Assembly: GCF_018424695.1 (NCBI RefSeq)
Contig: NZ_QTNQ01000043.1
Location: 1-33,746, forward strand
Origin: Vannielia litorea
GTDB lineage: Bacteria > Pseudomonadota > Alphaproteobacteria > Rhodobacterales > Rhodobacteraceae
Reading direction: 5' to 3'
Length of the DNA stretch: 33,746 nt
The notes beneath the pieces are model-generated. The model had not been told where the DNA came from, ran no database searches, and saw only the letters and a program-made list of their open reading frames with translations. Positions 28,486 to 33,746 of the stretch are shown here, in pieces. The translations under genes were made by a program, and so were the position numbers. Every line of letters begins with the position of its first letter. Position 1 is the stretch's first letter.

Positions 28486-29537
28486 CCGGACATCTCCGCC
28501 AGCTTTCTCGCCTGGTCGTCGGCAATCAGCGCCTCGATGATCTCGCCCAGCTCACCCTGCATCACCCGGTCAAGGCTGTAGAGCGTCAGGTTGATGCGGT
28601 GATCTGTCACGCGCCCCTGCGGAAAGTTGTAGGTCCGGATGCGCTCGCTGCGGTCGCCCGAGCCCACCTGGCTTTTGCGGTCGGCGCTGCGTTCACTGTC
28701 CACCCGTTGGCGCTCAAGGTCATAGAGCCGCGTGCGCAAGACCTGCATGGCAATCTCGCGGTTGCGGTGCTGGCTCTTCTCGCTGCTCACCACCACCACG
28801 CCGGTCGGCAGGTGGGTGATCCGCACCGCCGAATCGGTGGTGTTCACATGCTGCCCGCCCGCCCCGCTCGCGCGCATGGTGTCGATCCGGATGTCGCTGG
28901 CAGGGATGTCCACGTCCACCTCCTCCGCCTCCGGGAGCACGGCGACAGTTGCCGCAGAGGTGTGAATGCGCCCGCCACTCTCGGTCTCCGGCACCCGCTG
29001 CACCCGATGAACGCCGCTCTCGAACTTGAGCCGCGCAAAGACACCCTCGCCCTTCACATGCACCACGGCTTCCTTCACACCGCCCAGCTCTGTCTCGGCA
29101 AATTCGATCACGTCGAACCCCCAACCCTGTGCCTCGGCATAACGCTGGTACATCCGCAGCAGGTCTCCGGCGAAGAGGGCCGCCTCGTCGCCACCTGTTC
29201 CAGGCCGTATCTCGATCATCGCGGGCCGGGCATCGGCGGCATCCTTCGGCAGCAGCGCAAGCTGCAAAGCCTCTTCGATCTCCGGCAGGCGGCCCTTCAG
29301 CGCGGGCAGCTCCTCCTCGGCCAGTTCCGCCATCTCCGGATCGGCCAGCATCGCCTCGGCCTCGGCCAGGTCGGCCCGCACCTGCCGCCAGGCGCCGATC
29401 TGCTCCACAACCGGCTTCAACTCGGCATACTCCCGCCCCAGCCGCGCAATTTCCTCGCCGCTCACGCCCGCATTCATCCGCGCTTCGATATATTCGAACC
29501 GCGCGGTGATCTCCGCCAGTCTGTCGTCTGAAACCAT
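28482..29537 (-). CDS. prfA: Peptide chain release factor 1
   Basis: RF1 terminates translation at UAA and UAG. The 351-residue protein has an N-terminal coiled-coil domain, the conserved [16 protein letters not shown] block (111-126), the stop-codon-recognition PxT motif P183-E-T185, and the catalytic GGQ at 227-229 ([16 protein letters not shown]). The ATG at 29537 is chosen because homologues start close to DRLAEI and AGAGGA lies 5-6 nt upstream. In-frame ATG codons at 29555 and 29561 would add a short basic leader. It forms an operon with prmC. Confidence 0.96.
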   Translation of the reverse strand: MVSDDRLAEITARFEYIEARMNAGVSGEEIARLGREYAELKPVVEQIGAWRQVRADLAEAEAMLADPEMAELAEEELPALKGRLPEIEEALQLALLPKDAADARPAMIEIRPGTGGDEAALFAGDLLRMYQRYAEAQGWGFDVIEFAETELGGVKEAVVHVKGEGVFARLKFESGVHRVQRVPETESGGRIHTSAATVAVLPEAEEVDVDIPASDIRIDTMRASGAGGQHVNTTDSAVRITHLPTGVVVVSSEKSQHRNREIAMQVLRTRLYDLERQRVDSERSADRKSQVGSGDRSERIRTYNFPQGRVTDHRINLTLYSLDRVMQGELGEIIEALIADDQARKLAEMSG

Positions 29538-29598
29538 GCGTTTCCTCTCCCCCATCACCACGCTTTGGTCAAGGCTCGGCTCGTGCTACGGTGCTGAA

Positions 29599-29877
29599 AT
29601 GAGGTATCTTCTGGTGCTTGTCCTGACGGTCTCGCCCGCCTTCGCCGATGGCACCATCGGCGGCAAGACGGTGGATTGCTACTGCACCGACAGCAAGGGA
29701 AGCCGCATCGAGCTGGGCGAAAACATCTGCCTCACCGTCGACGGGCGCAGCTTTACGGCACAGTGCCAGATGTCGCTCAACGTGCCGATGTGGCGCGAGA
29801 TCCGGCCGGGTTGCCTCAGCTCTTCCCTGCGCCCAGGCCAGCTTCCGCAATCCACCGCTCCAGCCGGCGCCGGTTGA
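29599..29877 (+). CDS. Small exported cysteine-rich protein
   Basis: A 92-residue protein with a signal peptide (MRYLLVLVLTVSPAFA, cleavage near residue 16) and a short mature domain with five cysteines (C27, C29, C44, C56, C72). Conserved-looking blocks are VDCYCTDSKGSRIELGENIC and CQMSLNVPMWREIRPGC. The last 20 residues (from about S73) are Pro/Ser-rich and read across the end of the convergent DUF1499 gene for 62 bp, so they may be a recent extension. It is divergent from prfA. Unknown function; probably periplasmic. Confidence 0.72.
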   Translation: MRYLLVLVLTVSPAFADGTIGGKTVDCYCTDSKGSRIELGENICLTVDGRSFTAQCQMSLNVPMWREIRPGCLSSSLRPGQLPQSTAPAGAG

Positions 29878-30232
29878 CTCCCAGATCGCTGCGCCCGAAG
29901 ACGAGATGCGCATGCACATGCAGTGCCCCCGCGCTGTCTCGCCAAACCCGGGTGATGTCCGGAAATCGCCAGATCAGCGACCGCGTCACATAGGTGCCCT
30001 CACGCGGCGACACGGTGCTGTCATCGGCCAGCGCCACCGCCTTCAGCCGCGCCTCCGCATCCTTCGGGGCACCGGGAATCACAAGCTTTACGCCCCCTTC
30101 CAGGTCATGCCAGCCCGGCCCGTCCGGCCCAGGTTCGGCCTCCAGCCGCGCCTCCGGCAGGGGCGCCAGCCGCACCCAGGCCATCGCGCCCAGAAACAGC
30201 GCAACCAGCGCCACCACAGCCCACTTCAGCAC
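29816..30232 (-). CDS. DUF1499 family membrane-anchored protein
   Basis: A 138-residue protein with one N-terminal membrane helix or uncleaved signal (about 4-22). A compact domain follows, recognisable as DUF1499 from AEARLKAVALADDSTVSPR, then VTRSLIWRFPDITRVW and the end-of-domain RSDLGVNRRRLERWI. The domain is probably periplasmic and its function is unknown. The 3' end overlaps the convergent small exported gene by 62 bp. It is the last of a minus-strand series after the coiled-coil protein gene, separated from it by a dispersed repeat copy. Confidence 0.88.
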   Translation of the reverse strand: MLKWAVVALVALFLGAMAWVRLAPLPEARLEAEPGPDGPGWHDLEGGVKLVIPGAPKDAEARLKAVALADDSTVSPREGTYVTRSLIWRFPDITRVWRDSAGALHVHAHLVFGRSDLGVNRRRLERWIAEAGLGAGKS

Positions 30233-30243
30233 AGCCCCAACTC

Positions 30244-30265
30244 CATTTTCTTGCTGAAAATACTC
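30244..30265 (+). repeat. Dispersed intergenic repeat, copy 3
   Basis: The 22 bases start CATTTTCTTGCTGAAAATAC and are identical to 26630-26651. The ATTTTC/GAAAAT stem is present, but the CCCGGAGG part of the other copy is replaced by ATTCCGAC. It lies between the DUF1499 gene start and the preceding minus-strand gene. Confidence 0.7.
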
Positions 30266-30309
30266 ATTCCGACCGCCGACAATCCCCGCGCCCTCACTTT
30301 GGCGCGCTC

Positions 30310-30663
30310 CTAGTCTGCCACGTCCTCGGGCGCCGCCTCTTCGGCAGACGTCTCACCGGCAGGCTCCTCCACCGCCTCGGGCTCAGGCGCCGCCACAGGA
30401 TCAGCCTCCTCCACAGGATCAGCCTCGGGCTGCGGTGCCTCCGCAGCCTCAACCGCCGCCTTCAAGGCCGCGATTTCCGCCGCCTGCGCCGCCACCGACT
30501 CTTCCAGCCGCCCGATCCCGGCGCTGACCTCACCCATCGAAACGCCCACCGCCTCGACATTGCTGCGAAGCACGTAATCCGCCACCAGAAACGCAATCAC
30601 GCCCGCGCCCACCCATGTGATCGCCAGCCGCACCAGCCAGGCCGTCACCGTCGTCTTGAACAT
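30310..30663 (-). CDS. Small membrane-anchored coiled-coil protein with acidic repeat tail
   Basis: A 117-residue protein with one membrane helix (about 10-31), a short helical, probably coiled-coil stretch (about 45-75, IGRLEESVAAQAAEIAALKA) and a Pro/Glu/Ala-rich acidic tail. The tail contains a duplicated six-codon unit EADPVE/EADPVA, seen in DNA as a 16-bp direct repeat at 30393-30408 and 30411-30426. No cysteine and no recognised domain. It probably sits in the inner membrane. The start ATG at 30663 is 2 bp after the restored-frame end of the agmatinase gene, suggesting one operon. Confidence 0.75.
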   Translation of the reverse strand: MFKTTVTAWLVRLAITWVGAGVIAFLVADYVLRSNVEAVGVSMGEVSAGIGRLEESVAAQAAEIAALKAAVEAAEAPQPEADPVEEADPVAAPEPEAVEEPAGETSAEEAAPEDVAD

Positions 30664-30664
30664 C

Positions 30665-31659
30665 TCATCTTCCCTTCCGGCGGGACGTGTCCCGCCCTTG
30701 CTTCCGCCGCCCGGCGCCCCAAAGGCAAATCAGCTCCATCGCCACATGCGCACCCGCAACCGCTGTAATGCCCCCATGGTCGAACGGCGGCGAAACTTCC
30801 ACCACGTCGCCCCCACCACGTTCACCCCGGCCATGCCCCGCAGGATCGCCGCCGCCTGCGCGCTGCTCAAGCCGCCCCACACCGGCGTGCCGGTGCCCGG
30901 CGCAAAGGCCGGGTCCAGCCCGTCGATGTCAAAGCTGACGTAGCAGGGCGCATCGCCCACCCGCTCGCGGATCATCTCCGCCACCGCTTGCGGGCCAATG
31001 TCGTGCACCTCCGGCGCGTCGATGATCTTGATCCCCATCGTGTCGGGGTTCACCGTGCGGATGCCCACCTGCACCGCGCGCTCCACGTCGATCAGCCCCT
31101 CCTTCACCGCCTTGTAGGCAAAGGTGCCGTGGTCGATCCGCTCCGGGTCGTCATCCACCCATGTATCGGTATGGGCATCGAACTGCACATAGGCCAGCGG
31201 CCCATGCTTGGCCGCATGTGCCCGCAGGATCGGCAGGGTGATCGAGTGATCGCCCCCCAGCGTGATGCACCCACAGCCAGCACCGAGAATGCCCGCCACA
31301 TGGGCCTCCAGCGCTTTAGGGAACTCCCAGACCTTGGCATAGTCAAAGGCCATATCGCCGTAATCGGCAATCGCCAGCTCCTCCAGCGGGTCGTAATCCC
31401 AGCCATAGGGCGGATCATAGGGCTGCAAGGTGCTCGCCTCCCGGATCGCCCTCGGCCCCAGCCGGGTGCCTGTCCGGTTCGTCACCGACTGGTCAAACGG
31501 CACGCCCGTCACCGCCAAGTCATAACCCGCCAAATCCTTGGTATAACGCCGCCGCAAAAAGCTCGTCGCCCCGCCAAAGGTGTTCTCAAAGCTCGCGCCC
31601 CGCCGGTTTTCCCGCGTAAACGCCTGATCTACCTGTGTCTTCGCGTCCTCCAGCGCCAT
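30665..31659 (-). pseudogene. speB: Agmatinase-family ureohydrolase, frameshifted near the 3' end
   Basis: The product is a ureohydrolase (agmatine to putrescine plus urea is the usual assignment; guanidinobutyrase or guanidinase are alternatives). The first 284 residues are intact, with Mn ligands H138 (GGDHS), D161, H163 and D165 (DAHTD), and D244 and D246 (FDIDGLDP). After GVNVVGA the frame reads TWWKFRRR and stops at 30730. Shifting one base restores DVVEVSPPFDHGGITAVAGA, then HVAMELICLWG, running to a stop at 30665. One base is missing at about 30805-30814, beside a run of five C on the plus strand. The lost tail contains the Glu that binds the guanidinium group in this family. Sequencing error or real mutation cannot be told apart here. 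Confidence 0.85.
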
Positions 31660-31662
31660 CCC

Positions 31663-32832
31663 TCAGGCCTCCACCGGCTGCGCCCGCTCCACGAGCCGGG
31701 CAAAGAAGCTTGCGCCCACCGGGGCCACGCTGTCGTTGAAATCGTACTTCGGATGATGAAGCGAGGCGCCATCACCCTGCCCGAGGAACAGGAAGGCCCC
31801 GGGCCGCGCCTCCAGCATGTAGGAGAAATCCTCCGCCCCCATCTCCGGCGTGCCCGCGCGCTCCACATGCTCCGCACCGGCAATCTCATCGGCCACATCT
31901 GCGGCAAATCCCGCGTTCTCCGCCGTGTTCACCGTCGCCGGGTAGCCCTCGTGATAAACCAGCTCCGCCTCTACCCCGAAGGCCGCCGCCTGCCCTGCCA
32001 CGATCTCGCCCATCCGCAGGCGGACCATCGACCGCACCTCCGGGTCCAACGTGCGCACCGTCCCGTTGATCCACGCAGAGTCGGGGATGATGTTATCCGC
32101 ACTCCCGGCATGGATCTGGGTCACGCTCACCACCAGCTCCTCCATCGCATAATGGTTCCGGCTGACGATGGTGTTCACCGCGCTGACGATTCCCACCGCC
32201 GCCACGATCGGGTCGCGTGTCTGGTGCGGCATTGCGCCATGGCCGCCCACGCCTTTCACGTTCACTTCCCAGCTGTCCACGGCGGCAAGGATCGGCCCCG
32301 GCGTCGTCAAGAATGCCCCCTCCTCCATCCCCGGCGCATTGTGAATGCCGTACACCTCGGTGATCCCGAACCTGTCCATGATCCCGGCCTTCACCATGGC
32401 CTCTCCGCCCGCGCCACCCTCTTCGGCAGGCTGAAAGATCAGCGCCACGGAGCCGGCAAAATTGCGCGTCTCCGCCAGGTATTTCGCCGCCCCCAGCAGC
32501 ATCGTCGTATGCCCGTCATGCCCACAGGCATGCATCTTGCCCGGCACCGTGCTCGCATGCGCCGCCCCGGTCGCCTCCTCGATCGGCAGGGCATCCATAT
32601 CGGCCCGCAGCCCCACGCGGCGCGCGCTCGCGCCCTTGCCGTGGATCAGCGCCACAAGCCCGCTCTCGGCGATGCCCTCATGCACCTCGTCCACCCCGAA
32701 CTCGCGCAGCTTGCCCGCCACGAAACCCGCCGTCTCGTGGCAGTCGAACCCCAGTTCGGGATGCATGTGCAGATGCCGCCGCCACGCGGTCATCTCCTCG
32801 GAATATCCGGCGATCCGGTTGACGATGGGCAT
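31663..32832 (-). CDS. M20 family metallo-amidohydrolase (hippurate hydrolase/IAA-amino acid hydrolase type)
   Basis: A 389-residue dimetal hydrolase cleaving N-acyl amino acids or related amides. Expected ligands are visible: C103 and H105 (HACGHDGHTTMLLG), E137 and E138 (QPAEEGGAGG), H164 (IHNAPG) and a C-terminal His in LHHPKYDF. The dimerisation domain lies between. The ATG at 32832 is chosen because MPIVNRI begins the conserved part and AGAGGA lies 9 nt upstream; an in-frame start at 32892 would overlap mazG's start region. The ureohydrolase gene starts 3 bp after its stop, so the two may form a nitrogen-scavenging pair. The exact substrate is unknown. Confidence 0.92.
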   Translation of the reverse strand: MPIVNRIAGYSEEMTAWRRHLHMHPELGFDCHETAGFVAGKLREFGVDEVHEGIAESGLVALIHGKGASARRVGLRADMDALPIEEATGAAHASTVPGKMHACGHDGHTTMLLGAAKYLAETRNFAGSVALIFQPAEEGGAGGEAMVKAGIMDRFGITEVYGIHNAPGMEEGAFLTTPGPILAAVDSWEVNVKGVGGHGAMPHQTRDPIVAAVGIVSAVNTIVSRNHYAMEELVVSVTQIHAGSADNIIPDSAWINGTVRTLDPEVRSMVRLRMGEIVAGQAAAFGVEAELVYHEGYPATVNTAENAGFAADVADEIAGAEHVERAGTPEMGAEDFSYMLEARPGAFLFLGQGDGASLHHPKYDFNDSVAPVGASFFARLVERAQPVEA

Positions 32833-32891
32833 GGGCTGGGTTCCTCTCTCCTGAGATACCCGCACCAAATCCCATCCGGAGCCCACCTTCA

Positions 32892-33734
32892 ATGGCCGAC
32901 CCGACAGACCCGCTGATTTTTGACCAAACGGCAGACGACGCCCGCCAGATGCAGCGGCTCCTCGCCATCATGGCCTGTCTGCGCGACCCCGAGAAGGGCT
33001 GCCCCTGGGACATCGAGCAGACCTACGCCACCATAGCCCCCTACACCATCGAGGAGGCGCATGAGGTGGCCGACGCCATCGCGCGCGAAGCCTGGGGCGA
33101 GCTTGAAGGCGAGCTGGGCGATCTGCTGCTTCAAGCGGTATATTTCGCCCAGATGGGAAGGGAAGACGGCCATTTCACCTTCGCCTCAATCGCCCGAAAC
33201 GTCTCCGACAAGATGGTCGCCCGCCACCCCCATATCTTCGGCGATGAGAGCCGCGACAAATCGGCCGAACAGCAAACCCTCGACTGGGAAAAGCAGAAGG
33301 CCGCCGAACGCGCCGCCAAGGGCGAAACCCGCACGCTCGACGGCGTCGCCCTCGGCCTCCCCGCCCTGACCCGCGCCCTCAAGCTGCAAAAACGCGCCGC
33401 CCGCGTCGGCTTCGACTGGACCGATGTGAAGGACGTCGTCACCAAGCTCCAGGAAGAGGCCGCCGAACTGGCCGAGGCCGAAGACGATCCCGACGCGCTG
33501 GAAGACGAGATGGGAGACATGCTCTTCGTCCTCACCAACCTCGCCCGCCACAAGGGGATAGACCCGGAAGCCGCCCTGCGCCGCACCAACGCCAAGTTCA
33601 CCCGCCGTTTCAATGCGATAGAAGACGCGCTCGACGCCGAAGGCCGAACGCCCCAGCAGGCCACGCTGGAGGAAATGGACGCGCTCTGGACCCGCATCAA
33701 GCAGGCTGAGAAAGCTGCCGCGCCCTCAGGCTGA
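32892..33734 (+). CDS. mazG: Nucleoside triphosphate pyrophosphohydrolase MazG
   Basis: MazG hydrolyses (d)NTPs to NMPs plus pyrophosphate, a house-cleaning role. The 280-residue protein contains two all-alpha MazG domains. The first has the metal-binding EEAHE (54-58) and ELGDLL (74-79), preceded by CPWD. The second repeats the pattern with LQEEAAELAEA and DEMGDMLF. Length is typical of the two-domain form. The ATG at 32892 is divergent from the amidohydrolase across 59 bp. The stop lies 12 bp before the window end. Confidence 0.96.
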   Translation: MADPTDPLIFDQTADDARQMQRLLAIMACLRDPEKGCPWDIEQTYATIAPYTIEEAHEVADAIAREAWGELEGELGDLLLQAVYFAQMGREDGHFTFASIARNVSDKMVARHPHIFGDESRDKSAEQQTLDWEKQKAAERAAKGETRTLDGVALGLPALTRALKLQKRAARVGFDWTDVKDVVTKLQEEAAELAEAEDDPDALEDEMGDMLFVLTNLARHKGIDPEAALRRTNAKFTRRFNAIEDALDAEGRTPQQATLEEMDALWTRIKQAEKAAAPSG

Positions 33735-33746
33735 GGCCCCCAACCC

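Noticed and set aside
30988..32916. A 642-codon plus-strand open frame opposite the agmatinase and M20 genes
   Set aside because: Same reason: shadow of two recognisable genes, extreme His/Arg content, no domain, no ribosome-binding context.

Overview
The window is about 33.7 kb of GC-rich (roughly two-thirds G+C), densely coding chromosomal DNA. Gene content and order point to an alphaproteobacterium of the Rhodobacteraceae (Roseobacter-type). Indicators are the radA-cvpA-purF neighbourhood, a cysG-DUF2849-cysI-cysH-DUF934 sulfite-reduction operon beside an Lrp/AsnC regulator, the lptF-lptG-lptD-surA-pdxA-rsmA operon, a DUF4167 protein next to prmC-prfA, and short dispersed ATTTTCTTGCT-type intergenic repeats. 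I see no rRNA, tRNA, CRISPR array, insertion sequence, prophage or integrase. This is core chromosome rather than a mobile island.

Layout. (1) 111-3783, plus strand: radA (recombination), cvpA (membrane protein), purF (first step of purine synthesis, four-cysteine Fe-S type). (2) 3872-6873, minus: dctB-dctD, a two-component system whose regulator has lost the Walker A and GAFTGA motifs of sigma54 activators. (3) 6919-8599, plus: an orphan cytochrome P450 and a small exported protein. (4) 8674-14767: a divergent Lrp/AsnC regulator facing an assimilatory sulfate-reduction operon (siroheme synthase, DUF2849, ferredoxin-type sulfite reductase, APS reductase, DUF934), then ferredoxin-NADP reductase, which may have its own promoter. 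(5) 14812-16040: marC and a membrane-anchored retropepsin-like protease, followed by a very long perfect inverted repeat. (6) 16295-18226, minus: pepA-holC. (7) 18382-26450, plus: lptF, lptG, lptD, a DUF6794 exported protein, surA, pdxA and rsmA, mostly overlapping. (8) 26800-29537, minus: a DUF4167 protein with an Asn/Gln-rich tail, prmC and prfA. (9) 29599-33734: small exported or membrane proteins, an agmatinase-family gene carrying a one-base frameshift near its 3' end, an M20 amidohydrolase, and mazG.

How the genes fit together. The cys block makes siroheme, reduces APS to sulfite and sulfite to sulfide, and supplies electrons through ferredoxin-NADP reductase. An Lrp-like operator lies in the divergent promoter region. 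The lpt block couples LPS export (LptF/G) and outer-membrane insertion (LptD) with the periplasmic chaperone SurA. prfA and prmC encode release factor 1 and the enzyme that methylates it.

I found no convincing wholly new multi-gene system. The observations most worth following are the degenerate DctD, the frameshifted agmatinase, the Lrp-like operator, the FNR-like box and short upstream reading frame before fpr, the structured leader of the DUF4167 gene, and the repeat family with its 26-bp perfect-arm hairpin.
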